A stretch of 41,024 bases of DNA, taken from assembly GCA_017482205.1 (NCBI GenBank), contig JAFUNK010000005.1:1-41024 (forward strand), read 5' to 3'. This document shows positions 9,570-18,576 of this stretch, piece by piece (the first letter of the stretch is position 1; each line of letters starts with the position of its first letter). Position numbers and translations under genes: made by a program. The notes under the pieces were generated by a model, which saw only the letters and a program-made list of their open reading frames with translations, did no database searches and was not told the DNA's origin. This stretch comes from Lachnospiraceae bacterium (GTDB lineage: Bacteria > Bacillota > Clostridia > Lachnospirales > Lachnospiraceae).

Positions 9570-9690
9570 TTATGCAAAAATCACTTTAACAGTATAACCT
9601 TTTATAAACGTTCTTGTCAAGATATATGCTATCTTCACCCAATCACACCGTGTCGGTTTTCACTATTATTGTGCCATGCTTGCATATAGC

Positions 9691-11082
9691 TCAAGCTACA
9701 TCCGCCTTATCTTCTCCGATATGACAAATCAGCTCTCGATAAATTTTTATTAAGAAAAATGTAGTCATGCCCACACTCATCAGCTCTGCAATGGGAAAAG
9801 ACCACCAGATATTTGTAACCTTTCCTGTCAGGGACAGTAAATATGCTGTCGGCAAAAGCACCACCAACTGTCTCGCAACAGAAACAAACATACTATACCA
9901 TCCATTGCCCAGTGCCTGAAAAACACTTCCGACTACAATACAGAAACCTGCAAAAATAAAGCTCAAACAAATAATTCTCAATGCAGGAACTCCTACTGCC
10001 AGCAACGCCGCATCTGCATTAAAGAGCATCAACAGCTTGTCCGGAATCAGTTCCATTACCGTCAGCCCGCAAAGCATAATAGCCACCGCCAGACATACGC
10101 TGACTTTCATAGTCTTAACAACTCTCTCTTTATTGCCAGCACCATAATTGTATGCCACAATGGGCACCATACCGTTATTTAAACCAAATATGGGCATAAA
10201 GATAAAGCTTTGCAGTTTAAAATACAGTCCGAAGGCTGTTTGTGCCACACCGTGAACTGCCAAAATCAGGTTCATTCCGTAGGTCATAACGGAGCCGATA
10301 CACTGCATGACAATGGACGGTGCTCCTATGGCATAAATCTGCTTTAATACCTCCAGACTGGGACGGAAGCCTTTAAATTGTATCCTTACTTCTTTATTTA
10401 CACGGAAGTGGAAAATAATTGCCACAACAGCTGCCACAATCTGCCCTACAACAGTTGCAATTGCTGCACCTGCAGCCTCCATACGGGGGAACCCAAATAA
10501 TCCGAAAATCAAAATAGGGTCTAAAATAATATTAACAATAGCACCGGTGCCCTGTGTAATCATGGTATAAAATGTCTTACCGGTGGATTGCAGCATCTTT
10601 TCAAAAATACATTGCAGAAAAACACCAAAGGAAAGCACACAACAAATTGTCAGATAAGAAACACCGTAAGCCCGTACCTCAGGTACATCTGTCTGGCTGT
10701 ACATAAAGGGCTTTACCACCGTAAATCCCACAACCAAAAAGATAAGATAACACACAACAATGGCAAATACACCATTGCTTGCAACACTGTTTACCTTTTC
10801 ATAATTCTTTTCTCCTAAAGCCCTGGATAACAGTGCATTGACACCTACGGACGACCCTACTGCCGCACCAATCATCAGCGTCTGTATAGGGAATGACAAG
10901 GATACTGCACGCACTGCATATTCATTGACCTGTGCCACAAAAATACTGTCTACAATATTATAAAGTGCCTGGACCAGCATGGACATCATCATAGGCAGGG
11001 ACATAGTCACCAGCAGTTTGGTAACCGGCATGGTCCCCATCTTGTTCTCTTTTACAATAGTTGTATTTTCTTTATTACTCAT
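9691..11082 (-). CDS. MATE family efflux transporter
   Basis: A 463-residue integral membrane protein with twelve predicted helices in two homologous halves, the layout of Na+ or H+ driven multidrug and toxin extrusion proteins. The N-terminal MSLPMMMSMLVQALYNIVDS followed by IFVAQV is the classic MATE helix 1 region. The second half repeats the pattern with GAPSIVMQCIGS and GLNNGMVPIVAYNYGAGN. AGGAG lies about seven bases upstream of the ATG. It is flanked by tRNA genes and has no regulator beside it, so the exported compound cannot be inferred. It is not part of an evident operon. Confidence 0.93.
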   Translation of the reverse strand: MSNKENTTIVKENKMGTMPVTKLLVTMSLPMMMSMLVQALYNIVDSIFVAQVNEYAVRAVSLSFPIQTLMIGAAVGSSVGVNALLSRALGEKNYEKVNSVASNGVFAIVVCYLIFLVVGFTVVKPFMYSQTDVPEVRAYGVSYLTICCVLSFGVFLQCIFEKMLQSTGKTFYTMITQGTGAIVNIILDPILIFGLFGFPRMEAAGAAIATVVGQIVAAVVAIIFHFRVNKEVRIQFKGFRPSLEVLKQIYAIGAPSIVMQCIGSVMTYGMNLILAVHGVAQTAFGLYFKLQSFIFMPIFGLNNGMVPIVAYNYGAGNKERVVKTMKVSVCLAVAIMLCGLTVMELIPDKLLMLFNADAALLAVGVPALRIICLSFIFAGFCIVVGSVFQALGNGWYSMFVSVARQLVVLLPTAYLLSLTGKVTNIWWSFPIAELMSVGMTTFFLIKIYRELICHIGEDKADVA

Positions 11083-11103
11083 AAGTAGTCTCCTGTCAGT
11101 GAA

Positions 11104-11130
11104 ACAAAAAAATAAGACCTTACGGTCTTA
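11104..11130 (-). terminator. Rho-independent terminator of the tRNA operon
   Basis: On the minus strand TAAGACC pairs with GGTCTTA (11113-11119 with 11124-11130) and is followed by a run of at least seven T (11106-11112). It lies after the two tRNA-tail repeats and just before the MATE gene, so it would end the tRNA-Arg-His-Gln-Lys transcript. Confidence 0.8.
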
Positions 11131-11242
11131 GTGAAGCACGGGGGATTCAGAACCCAGGGGGTTCGAATCAATTCGAACTTCTATCTTAGTGAAGCACGGG
11201 GGATTCAGAACCCAGGGGGTTCGAATCAATTCGAACTTCTAT
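11127..11242 (-). repeat. Two tandem 58-bp repeats containing copies of the tRNA-Lys 3' end
   Basis: Units at 11127-11184 and 11185-11242 appear identical, and the same phase continues into the true tRNA-Lys 3' end at 11243. Each carries the last part of tRNA-Lys (GAATCCCCCGTGCTTCAC in transcript sense) plus the following TAAGATAGAAG. Each also has a perfect small palindrome of GTTCGAAT and ATTCGAAC and a G-rich segment. None has a D-arm or anticodon arm, so they are not tRNAs. They would be transcribed as a tail behind tRNA-Lys before the terminator. Confidence 0.88.
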
Positions 11243-11247
11243 CTTAG

Positions 11248-11320
11248 TGAAGCACGGGGGATTCGAACCCCCGACAACCTGATTAAAAGTCAGGTGCTCT
11301 ACCGACTGAGCTAGTGCTCC
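11248..11320 (-). tRNA. tRNA-Lys (anticodon UUU)
   Basis: Acceptor GGAGCAC pairs with GTGCTTC, the discriminator is A, and the anticodon loop CTTTTAA gives UUU. The T-arm is GGGGG-TTCGAAT-CCCCC. It is the last tRNA of a four-gene minus-strand operon, and its 3' end is duplicated twice in tandem downstream. Confidence 0.97.
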
Positions 11321-11329
11321 ATGTTTTAA

Positions 11330-11401
11330 CTGGGCTAGCTGGATTCGAACCAGCGAATGCAGGAGTCAAAGTCCTGTGCCTTACCGCTTGGCGATAGCCC
11401 A
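11330..11401 (-). tRNA. tRNA-Gln (anticodon UUG)
   Basis: The reverse strand begins TGGGCTA, which pairs with TAGCCCA, with discriminator G. The anticodon loop contains TTG (ACTTTGACT). It is the third gene of the tRNA operon, only nine bases from tRNA-Lys. Confidence 0.96.
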
Positions 11402-11449
11402 TCATATAACGCCAACCTAAGTTCTCACTGCATCCAAAAAAACAATGAG

Positions 11450-11524
11450 GGTGGATAATGGGATTCGAACCCATGGCCTCCAGAGCCACAATCTGGCGCG
11501 CTAACCAACTGCGCTATACCCACC
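11450..11524 (-). tRNA. tRNA-His (anticodon GUG)
   Basis: The anticodon loop ATTGTGGCT gives GUG. The acceptor stem GTGGGTA/TATCCAC is extended by the extra 5' G that pairs with C73, as is unique to tRNA-His. Second in the operon. Confidence 0.96.
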
Positions 11525-11549
11525 ATATGCGGAACCTGAAGGTTCCGAA

Positions 11550-11623
<74 letters not shown>

Positions 11624-11717
11624 ATGCGGTGTAAATCACACCGACGAATGATATTGTACCGTAAGAAACGGCACTTGTCAACACTATTTTTCTCAGAAAA
11701 TGCAGAAATTTGCTTTT

Positions 11718-12707
11718 TTACAATTCGTTACCATTTTTACGGCCTTCTACGAATGCAAGGGCGTTGTCCATCGTAGTTTCACTAATGGCTTCCAGTGCTT
11801 CTCTGGTAAAAAATCCCTGATGGGAAGTTACCATTACATTAGGGAATGATAAAAGTCTTGCCATAGTGGAATGCTCCAGTATCTGGTCGGACATATCTTC
11901 AAATACCGTACCGGTTTCTTCCTCGTATACATCCAGTCCTACCGCAAAGAACTTCTCATCCCTGATACCGTCAATCAAATCTTCTGTTTTGATCAAGGCA
12001 CCTCTGGAGGTATTTACCAAAATCACACCATCTTTCATCTTTTCAATAGTTTTGCTGTTAATCATATGATAATTTTCTTCTGTCAGCGGACAATGCAGTG
12101 AAATCAAGTCCGCTTCCTTTAACAGAGTATCAAAATCCACGTATTCTACAAAGTCCAGACTCTTATTGGGATACAAATCATATCCGATAATACGCATACC
12201 GAAACCGTGGCAGATTCTTGCCATTGCCGCACCGATTTTACCCGTACCTACAATACCTGCAGTTTTACCGTGCAGATTTACTCCCATAAGACCGTTTAAA
12301 TTAAAGTTATTTTCGCGGCATTTAATATATGCCTTGTGGGTATGACGTACCGCAGTCAACACCAATGTCATGGCATGTTCTGCTACTGCTTCAGGAGAGT
12401 AACCGGGCACACTCATTACGGTAATACCGCATTCCCTTGCCACCTCCAAATCTACATTATTAAATCCGGCACAACGCATCAGTATCAGTTTTACACCGCA
12501 TTTTTTTAATTTACGCACAGTCTTCTCAGACAAATCCATATTTACGAATGCACATACTGCTTCATATCCATCTGCCAGCTGTGCCGTCTCAGGAGTCAGA
12601 TTAGGCTCAATAAAAGTGATATCAATATCGTGATAAATACCTGTATTCTCTAATTTCTCAAAAAAAGCCTTATCGTAACCTTTGGTACCAAAAAATAATA
12701 TATTCAT
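11718..12707 (-). CDS. D-2-hydroxyacid dehydrogenase (D-lactate dehydrogenase-like)
   Basis: A cytoplasmic NAD-dependent enzyme of 329 residues, reducing pyruvate or a related 2-ketoacid to the D-hydroxyacid. The Rossmann motif GIVGTGKIGAAMARI lies near residue 150. The active-site arginine is in LVNTSRGALI, the glutamate in GLDVYEEE and the catalytic histidine in TSHQGFFT. LHCPLTEENYHMI is also typical of the D-lactate branch. The ATG at 12707 has AGGAG about seven bases upstream; the frame stays open 36 codons further upstream, but without homology. It is monocistronic, downstream of the GGDEF gene with a 151-bp gap. The name ldhA would be plausible, but substrate preference is not proven. 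Confidence 0.9.
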   Translation of the reverse strand: MNILFFGTKGYDKAFFEKLENTGIYHDIDITFIEPNLTPETAQLADGYEAVCAFVNMDLSEKTVRKLKKCGVKLILMRCAGFNNVDLEVARECGITVMSVPGYSPEAVAEHAMTLVLTAVRHTHKAYIKCRENNFNLNGLMGVNLHGKTAGIVGTGKIGAAMARICHGFGMRIIGYDLYPNKSLDFVEYVDFDTLLKEADLISLHCPLTEENYHMINSKTIEKMKDGVILVNTSRGALIKTEDLIDGIRDEKFFAVGLDVYEEETGTVFEDMSDQILEHSTMARLLSFPNVMVTSHQGFFTREALEAISETTMDNALAFVEGRKNGNEL

Positions 12708-12858
12708 TTCTGTTCTCCTTTTTACTTTGTTGCATATCTTACAACTACCGGTTTTATTATGACATTTACTCTGACATAGCAGGATAAAAATTATCTTATT
12801 TATAGTATGTAACAATTTTAAAAAATTATAAAACTGTCCAACATAACCTTAACAACCA

Positions 12859-14187
12859 CTATACTGTTGCAAATACAAATTGATTTTTACCTTTATGCTT
12901 TGCCTCATACAAAGTTTCATCTGCCTTGGCATATAATTCCTCCAACGATTTACCATTGTCAGGATAAAGGCTGATGCCCATGCTAACGGAAAGAGCGGCT
13001 GACTCATAAGCATCACAAACCTTTCGGATATTAGTCAATAACTCCTGTGCCTTTCTTTGTGTTTCGGGCATATCTGCAACATTTTTCATCAATACAAAAA
13101 ACTCATCTCCACCAATTCTTCCCACAACATCATCATTCCTAAAATTGTTTTTGATTTCTCCTGCCATGGCAATCAAAAATTCGTCACCTGTCTGATGTCC
13201 CAAAGTATCATTTAAATTTTTAAAATTGTCCACATCAATCATAAACAATGCATGTCTGTAATCTGCCTTTGTATCCAAAGCCTCTCTGATATATTCCATT
13301 GCGGTTTCGCGGTTAAGCACCATGGTCATTTTGTCCATCTGTGCCGCCATAACCAATTTTTCTTCTTCCCGCTTTTTAGCCTCCACATCTTTTGCAGTAA
13401 ACATAACACACAAATGTCCATTCTCTGCATCTGTTAAAAAACGAACTTCGTTATGTACCCATCGTATTATATTTTCTCCTAATTTTCTACGATAAGTAAA
13501 AGACAGTTCTATTCTGCCACTTGCATAAATTTCTTTTAAATATTCCTTGGTACAATTGTGATAAAACTCTGCCGCCTCGCATTCCCTATCCACAATAGAC
13601 ATTTGGGCTGCTTCCACAAGACTCTCTACCGTATAACAGGACTGTATGGTTCCTTCCTCTATCTTTTGCTTACGCTGGCTGATAATACGCCACTCGTCCA
13701 CATCCATATAAGAAACCGCATAGGTATCAGGAGGTAATTTAAAAAGATAAGTCAATTCCTGCTGATAATGTTGTTTTGCAATATAATCACGGGTAATATC
13801 CCTTGTTACACCTAAGAGTCCCACAAATTGACCATTGCGGTCAACAAGGAGATACTTAGATGTAGATCCATATCTGGGATGTCCGTCTTCATCTGTTATC
13901 GGTTCTATATAATTAATGAGATTATCACCCCTTGCTATCAGCTTCCGGTCATCTGCAATGTATCTCCTTGCCAGATTTTCATCGTCAAAAATATCCAAGT
14001 CAGTTCTGCCTATAATCTCCTCTGCGTTCTGCTTACCAACCATTTTGACAAAAGGCATGGATGCTGCCACATAACACAAATTGGCATCCTTAATAAACAT
14101 CATATCCTCAGTATTGTCTAAAATGGCACGAAAAGCCACCTCTATCAATGATTTTAATTTTTCATCATTTGTCCGTTCATTTCTCAT
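12859..14187 (-). CDS. PAS domain-containing diguanylate cyclase (GGDEF)
   Basis: A protein of 442 residues that would make cyclic di-GMP from two GTP. The N-terminal third is a PAS sensor (ILDNTEDMMFIKDAN, then GRTDLDIFDDENL). A middle PAS-like segment follows (WRIISQRKQKIEEG to RWVHNEVRFLTD). The C-terminal GGDEF domain contains LFMIDVDNFKNLND and the intact active-site loop GRIGGDEFFVLM, ending SVSMGISLYPDNG. There is no transmembrane segment, so it is probably cytosolic. The start MRNERTND at 14187 is preferred because the longer frame begins with non-conserved sequence; GGGG lies upstream. No RxxD inhibitory site is obvious before GGDEF. Confidence 0.9.
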   Translation of the reverse strand: MRNERTNDEKLKSLIEVAFRAILDNTEDMMFIKDANLCYVAASMPFVKMVGKQNAEEIIGRTDLDIFDDENLARRYIADDRKLIARGDNLINYIEPITDEDGHPRYGSTSKYLLVDRNGQFVGLLGVTRDITRDYIAKQHYQQELTYLFKLPPDTYAVSYMDVDEWRIISQRKQKIEEGTIQSCYTVESLVEAAQMSIVDRECEAAEFYHNCTKEYLKEIYASGRIELSFTYRRKLGENIIRWVHNEVRFLTDAENGHLCVMFTAKDVEAKKREEEKLVMAAQMDKMTMVLNRETAMEYIREALDTKADYRHALFMIDVDNFKNLNDTLGHQTGDEFLIAMAGEIKNNFRNDDVVGRIGGDEFFVLMKNVADMPETQRKAQELLTNIRKVCDAYESAALSVSMGISLYPDNGKSLEELYAKADETLYEAKHKGKNQFVFATV

Positions 14188-14315
14188 ATATCGTGTCCCC
14201 GCAAAATATTTTCCCAATATACCATATATTATAACACAAAGGCGAAAATGGGGCAATCATTCCCTGCCGAAACCAAATACAATTGATAAAATTATTGAAT
14301 AACACCCAGCTGCTT

Positions 14316-14348
14316 CCATGGGTTTCACCCATGGTTTGCTCCGCAAAC
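14316..14348 (-). other. Two adjacent small hairpins downstream of tRNA-Gly
   Basis: CCATGGGT (14316-14323) pairs with ACCCATGG (14327-14334), and GTTTGC (14334-14339) pairs with GCAAAC (14343-14348). They follow the tRNA-Gly terminator in the minus direction, near the start of the GGDEF gene's leader. Their function is unknown. Confidence 0.4.
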
Positions 14349-14378
14349 AAAAAAAGCAAGACAGATGTCTTGCTTTTT
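14349..14378 (-). terminator. Rho-independent terminator after tRNA-Gly
   Basis: In the minus direction AGCAAGACA pairs with TGTCTTGCT (14355-14363 with 14366-14374) and is followed by a run of T. It sits directly after tRNA-Gly and ends the tRNA-Pro-Gly transcript. The mirrored A and T runs could make it work in both directions. Confidence 0.8.
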
Positions 14379-14380
14379 TA

Positions 14381-14451
14381 AGCGGGTGATGGGAATCGAA
14401 CCCACGTATCCAGCTTGGAAGGCTGGTGTTCTACCATTGAACTACACCCGC
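14381..14451 (-). tRNA. tRNA-Gly (anticodon UCC)
   Basis: Acceptor GCGGGTG pairs with CACCCGC, with discriminator T. The anticodon loop CTTCCAA gives UCC. It is the second gene of a two-gene tRNA unit with tRNA-Pro. Confidence 0.96.
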
Positions 14452-14513
14452 ATATCAATGTGCCGTATACGGCACATCAGAGAATACTTTGTATCCTCTG
14501 CTTATGAAATCAA

Positions 14514-14588
14514 TCGGGGTGACAGGATTCGAACCTGCGACCCCCTGGTCCCAAACCAGGTGCTCTAGCCAAGCTGAGCCACACCCCG
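14514..14588 (-). tRNA. tRNA-Pro (anticodon UGG)
   Basis: Acceptor CGGGGTG pairs with CACCCCG, discriminator A. The anticodon loop TTTGGGA gives UGG. It lies 62 bp upstream of tRNA-Gly on the minus strand. Confidence 0.96.
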
Positions 14589-14670
14589 TTATCGGTCACT
14601 TTTATTATATGCCTGTGACACGAAACATATTATAAATAATTTTCTACCGATTGTCAACCGCCGAAAACAG

Positions 14671-14865
14671 TTGTTGCGAAATAGGTTGTTTCATATCCGA
14701 TATAAAAAGTTTCTTTGCAGACACGCTCTCGCTCCATGCGAAACGCAGCGGTACTAAACTCAAATTATCTCTTCGAGATATTTTCGTTAAGTGCCGGCGT
14801 TCCACAAGGGTCTGCTCCAGAAAACTTTTTATATCGGATATTCAAACAAGACTATTTCGCAACAA
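14671..14865. repeat. Structured palindromic element, copy C
   Basis: A 195-bp element between tRNA-Pro and the chemoreceptor gene. The outer arms 14671-14684 and 14852-14865 are perfectly complementary (14 bp), and the inner arms 14693-14712 and 14822-14841 add 20 bp. The core gcagacacgctctcgctcc, agcggtactaa and aagtgccg-cgtt-acaagggtctgc matches copy B nearly base for base. The apical hairpin here is TATCTC-ttc-GAGATA, unlike B in sequence but at the same place. Positions that differ from B in stems change on both sides. Confidence 0.85.
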
Positions 14866-14882
14866 TCTTTTTTCTTTAGTAC

Positions 14883-16373
14883 TTATGCTTCCTGTGCTGC
14901 TTTTAATTCCTGTGCATTTTCGTTTAAGTGGGCTGCAATTTCGCCTACCACGCCAACAATCTTCACATTTTCACGGCAGCTATCCATGGTTTCACTGGAA
15001 TGTGCGGTAACCTCTTCCGTAATTGCGGAAATAGTCTGAATGTTCTGTACAATGTCTTCATTCGCAGTTGCCAGATTGACTATCATCTCTTCCATATCCT
15101 GGGTCTTACCGGTAATATCTTCTGTCATCTCGGCAATTACTTTAAAGCTCTTGTCCAGTTCCACAGCTCTTTCGTTCTGCTGCTTTGTATTTTCTTCCAA
15201 AACACCTACTGCTTCTGCTACCTGTTCCAGTTCTTCGCCTACATCTTCAATCAGTTCAGTAATGGTAACCGTTGCTTCCTTGGTCTGGGATGCCAAATCA
15301 GATACCTGCGTTGCTACTACCGCAAAGCCCTTACCTGCATCTCCCGCTCTGGCAGCTTCAATACTTGCATTTAATGCCAGCATACCGGTTCTGTTTGCCA
15401 CACCATTGATTACGGTAATAATTTCATTCATCTTTTCTGCCTTACCCTGCAGTTCCTTCATCAGGGATACTACCTGTGCATTTGCCTTACCGGACTTTGC
15501 AGACTGCTCTTCCAACGCATTCATGTTGGACATACCGTTTCTTACTTCAACCGATGCGGTTTCCATTCCGTTCTTAATATGTACCCCGATTTCTTTTACT
15601 TCATCAATCAATCGCTGAATTTCTTCTGTACGAACCAACTGATTCTGCACGGATTCTGCTGTTTCCAAAGTACCTGCACTTACTTCTTCCATGGCTACTC
15701 CCATCTTTTCGGTAGCAGTACCCAGAATATTCATATGCTCATCAACCTGTGCAATACCTACGGATAACTCGCCGGAAAGACGGATTACCTCCTGCAACAG
15801 TTTTTCTACTTTTTCTTTTTCGCTTTCCACAGCCTGTTGTTTACCATCGTTAATCTGTTTGCTGATATTGGTAGTAACAGCTACATAAACACCTATCAAT
15901 AATACAATCATAATACGGATTTCCAAATCAGGAACTTCTTCTGCCGTATAGCCCACAGTCAATGCTCTGTATACAATATCCACAATATTGATTGCACATG
16001 CAGCACCACCCGCAAACAAAATATACTTAATATTATTGTATAAAGTCAGAATAATCAGTATCGGTATTACATAAATAAACGGCAGAATACTGTTAGTCGT
16101 CAATGTTGTCAGTGCATATAACACCATATAGCTGCATGCAACTATCACTTTGATTTTCGCATCTTCTCTGTTTTTACGATACATTACGGCTTCTACCGCC
16201 ACCGGTGCCAACGCCAGAAGTGCCAGCACTATAAAGTACACTATGGTTCTGCTGCCCTTCAATACTTCCAATAGGTATGCTGCTGTAATGATACCACAAA
16301 GGCTGCCGTGGCAAACGATTACTCCAAAGTTAATCCTTGCCATGTCACTGCGTTGTTTCTTTTTTGTTTCCAT
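14883..16373 (-). CDS. Methyl-accepting chemotaxis protein with a multi-helix membrane sensor
   Basis: A 496-residue receptor. The first 175 residues form about six transmembrane helices with very short loops, so sensing is likely within or at the membrane rather than by a large outer domain. There is no clear HAMP domain. From about residue 190 a long coiled coil leads to the MCP signalling domain. The hairpin tip is [21 protein letters not shown], followed by [16 protein letters not shown], which binds CheA/CheW. It starts 28 bp downstream of yfcE and may be the last gene of that cluster. The ligand is unknown. Structured element C lies just beyond its stop. Confidence 0.9.
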   Translation of the reverse strand: METKKKQRSDMARINFGVIVCHGSLCGIITAAYLLEVLKGSRTIVYFIVLALLALAPVAVEAVMYRKNREDAKIKVIVACSYMVLYALTTLTTNSILPFIYVIPILIILTLYNNIKYILFAGGAACAINIVDIVYRALTVGYTAEEVPDLEIRIMIVLLIGVYVAVTTNISKQINDGKQQAVESEKEKVEKLLQEVIRLSGELSVGIAQVDEHMNILGTATEKMGVAMEEVSAGTLETAESVQNQLVRTEEIQRLIDEVKEIGVHIKNGMETASVEVRNGMSNMNALEEQSAKSGKANAQVVSLMKELQGKAEKMNEIITVINGVANRTGMLALNASIEAARAGDAGKGFAVVATQVSDLASQTKEATVTITELIEDVGEELEQVAEAVGVLEENTKQQNERAVELDKSFKVIAEMTEDITGKTQDMEEMIVNLATANEDIVQNIQTISAITEEVTAHSSETMDSCRENVKIVGVVGEIAAHLNENAQELKAAQEA

Positions 16374-16401
16374 TTTCTTTTGCCCTCCAACTTTTGGTGT
16401 T

Positions 16402-16881
16402 TTATAAATATCTTAACGTAAAATGTACATCTCCAAACCTGTCAATGTCCATCAACACATATGACGGTTTTCTGCCATCCTGTCGCGGATAGGAAATGCT
16501 GCCGGGATTGATAACCATTATATCATCCTCTAAATCAATATCAGGTCTGTGGGTATGCCCATAAAAAACAATATCCACGCCCCGGCTGCGCGCCTCCTGC
16601 TTTAACCGTTCATTCCCCATGGACACATAATAATGATGCCCGTGGGTAAGCCACACTTTATATTGCTCTATTTCAAATTCACGCTCCATCGGAAGCTGTG
16701 AAAAGAAATCATTATTACCTGCCACCATCTCTACCGGGCATCCTGCTCCTGTTTCTATTGCATATTCACTGCCTTCAATATCTCCACAGTGAATGACCAT
16801 ATCCACAGGCCCTATTGTTTCCATTACACGGAAAAAGTTATCATTTCTCTTATGCGTGTCACTTATCACCAGTATCTTCAT
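16402..16881 (-). CDS. YfcE/MJ0936-type metallophosphoesterase
   Basis: A 159-residue cytoplasmic calcineurin-like phosphoesterase. All family metal motifs are present: ISDTH at the N-terminus (D-x-H), HCGDIEG, AGNND, LTHGHHY and [18 protein letters not shown] near the end is characteristic of the YfcE/YsnB group. These enzymes hydrolyse phosphodiesters such as test nucleotides; the in vivo substrate is unclear. The gap to rdgB is 13 bp. The rdgB-yfcE order is commonly conserved in Firmicutes, which supports co-transcription. Confidence 0.92.
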   Translation of the reverse strand: MKILVISDTHKRNDNFFRVMETIGPVDMVIHCGDIEGSEYAIETGAGCPVEMVAGNNDFFSQLPMEREFEIEQYKVWLTHGHHYYVSMGNERLKQEARSRGVDIVFYGHTHRPDIDLEDDIMVINPGSISYPRQDGRKPSYVLMDIDRFGDVHFTLRYL

Positions 16882-16894
16882 AACCTATCCGCCA

Positions 16895-17494
16895 TTATCT
16901 GCATTTTTTTAGTTCTTCTGCCATAGCACGCAATGCACGTCCCCTATGGCTGATTGCATTCTTTTCTTCTTCTGAAAGTTCAGCAGTGGTTTTCCCAAAT
17001 TCAGGCAGATAAAATATGGGGTCATAGCCAAAACCGCCTTCTCCCTTTTCTTCATAGCCGATGCGGCCTTCCACAACACCCAGCGTAGTCAGTTCCCTGC
17101 CGTCCGGCAACACTGCTGCAATGGCACACATAAACCTAGCGGTTCGCTTTGCATCCTCCACACCTTCTAATCGCTCAATCAGATTGTTGTTTTTTACTTT
17201 ATAGGAAGTATCCTCGCCTAAATAACGTGCCGAATAAATCCCCGGCTCATTATTCAGATAATCGATTTCCAATCCTGAGTCGTCTGCCAGTACAATAACC
17301 CCTTCCGTAAGAGCTGCTACTGCTCTTGCTTTTATTAAAGCATTCTCTGCATAAGTCTTACCGTTTTCCTCCGGTTCTGCCACGACTTTTGCTTCTTTCA
17401 TGGATACTACTTCCATGCCCAATTCTGCAAGGATTTCCCCAGCTTCTCTGATTTTGCCCGCATTCCCTGTTGCGAATATTACCTTTTGTGCCAT
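16895..17494 (-). CDS. rdgB: Non-canonical purine NTP pyrophosphatase (RdgB/HAM1 family)
   Basis: A 199-residue house-cleaning enzyme that hydrolyses ITP, dITP and XTP to monophosphate plus pyrophosphate. The N-terminus VIFATGNAGKIREA, the central LADDSGLEID with the catalytic aspartate, PGIYSARYLGE, GGFGYDPIFYLPE and the C-terminal ISHRGRA are all family hallmarks. AGGAGG stands about seven bases before the ATG. It is co-directional with the amidase-like gene (14-bp gap) and yfcE (13-bp gap). Length is normal. Confidence 0.96.
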   Translation of the reverse strand: MAQKVIFATGNAGKIREAGEILAELGMEVVSMKEAKVVAEPEENGKTYAENALIKARAVAALTEGVIVLADDSGLEIDYLNNEPGIYSARYLGEDTSYKVKNNNLIERLEGVEDAKRTARFMCAIAAVLPDGRELTTLGVVEGRIGYEEKGEGGFGYDPIFYLPEFGKTTAELSEEEKNAISHRGRALRAMAEELKKCR

Positions 17495-17508
17495 AACAGG
17501 CCTCCTGA

Positions 17509-18555
17509 TTATTTTTCTTCATATGCTGCCAAAATAGCATCATACAGACCCTGTGCTATTTTTTGTCTGTATGCTTCATTCTGCAAAAGTTCCGCTTCCT
17601 GCGGATGTGTGGCATATCCCACTTTAATCACCGTTGCGGGCACTGTCGCCGACTGCAGCAGAATATCCTCTTCTTCCGCCGCAAACAACCCGTTTCCTCT
17701 GGTACTGATTTGGGTCACTACATTCCGCTCTGCCAAGTCCGCCAGCTCTACACTGTTAAAGTCCGGTGTAAAGTACTGTTCATTGTAAAAAGCCTCCGTA
17801 CCATATATCGTCACATCATCACTGGCATTTAACTGTATACTGATAAACATATCTGCACCGGTAGCATTTGCCAAGGCAATCCGTTCCTCAGCTGTCACGT
17901 CTTTATCTCCAGTACGGGTATAATATACCTTAATGTCACTATTGTCCAAAAGCATCTTTAATTGTTTCAAAATATCCAGATTGATATCTTTTTCAAACAT
18001 ACTTCCGGCTGTTACACCATTCTCGCTTCCACCGCCGCCGGCATCTATAACCACTATCTTTTCATAGACTTCTGCGGGCGGTACAAAATTGATATACAGC
18101 TTTCCTTCTTCCAGAATACTCTTACACTCGTATACATCTGAAAGTGTAAACTTAATCAGTGTAATACCTCCGGCATATTCATAATTGCCTTCTGTAATAC
18201 CATTCAAATCACCCGATATAGCTTCTTTTGCATAAAAACCTGATGATGTATCCTTTATGTAAATCCAAACCTGTCGTTCCATGTAGTGGTTTTCTATGAT
18301 TACATTTTCTGCTTTCACACCGCTTTCTAATGGAATACACAAATATTCTGTTGCTGCGTCTTCCTGTCTGAAACGTAGCGAACCGCTCTCTTCCTGTGCT
18401 CCCTCGGAAAGTGTATTATCCACAACTACCTGGTCCTGTGCCACATTACTGATTTCTATTGCTTTGTTGCGGGCAAAGAAAAGCATTCCGCACATGGATA
18501 CCACACAAAACAGTATTGCATAAACCAATGTCTGTACTCTCAACCCTGCCTGCAT
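17509..18555 (-). CDS. N-acetylmuramoyl-L-alanine amidase (Amidase_3) family protein lacking catalytic residues
   Basis: A 348-residue membrane-anchored protein. A single N-terminal helix (residues about 8-28) is followed by an AMIN-like beta region (about 65-160) and an Amidase_3 fold (about 167-348). The family normally has a zinc histidine in the DPGHGG motif; here it is IDAGGGGSENG (171-180), so the histidine is glycine. E188 in FEKDINLDIL is kept. The second zinc histidine (S-I-H-x-N-A) is Q241 in SIQLNA. The catalytic glutamate of the VE-x-GF motif is K311 in VIKVGYATHP. The fold appears conserved but peptidoglycan hydrolysis is unlikely. It may act as a wall-binding or regulatory pseudoenzyme. 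It lies between the rlmL-like and rdgB genes. Confidence 0.85.
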   Translation of the reverse strand: MQAGLRVQTLVYAILFCVVSMCGMLFFARNKAIEISNVAQDQVVVDNTLSEGAQEESGSLRFRQEDAATEYLCIPLESGVKAENVIIENHYMERQVWIYIKDTSSGFYAKEAISGDLNGITEGNYEYAGGITLIKFTLSDVYECKSILEEGKLYINFVPPAEVYEKIVVIDAGGGGSENGVTAGSMFEKDINLDILKQLKMLLDNSDIKVYYTRTGDKDVTAEERIALANATGADMFISIQLNASDDVTIYGTEAFYNEQYFTPDFNSVELADLAERNVVTQISTRGNGLFAAEEEDILLQSATVPATVIKVGYATHPQEAELLQNEAYRQKIAQGLYDAILAAYEEK

Positions 18556-18576
18556 AACCTTTCACTTCCAGTTCCT

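Noticed and set aside
11127-11242. Additional tRNA genes or a short CRISPR array
   Set aside because: Units lack D- and anticodon arms, and there are no unique spacers; they are tandem copies of a tRNA 3' tail.
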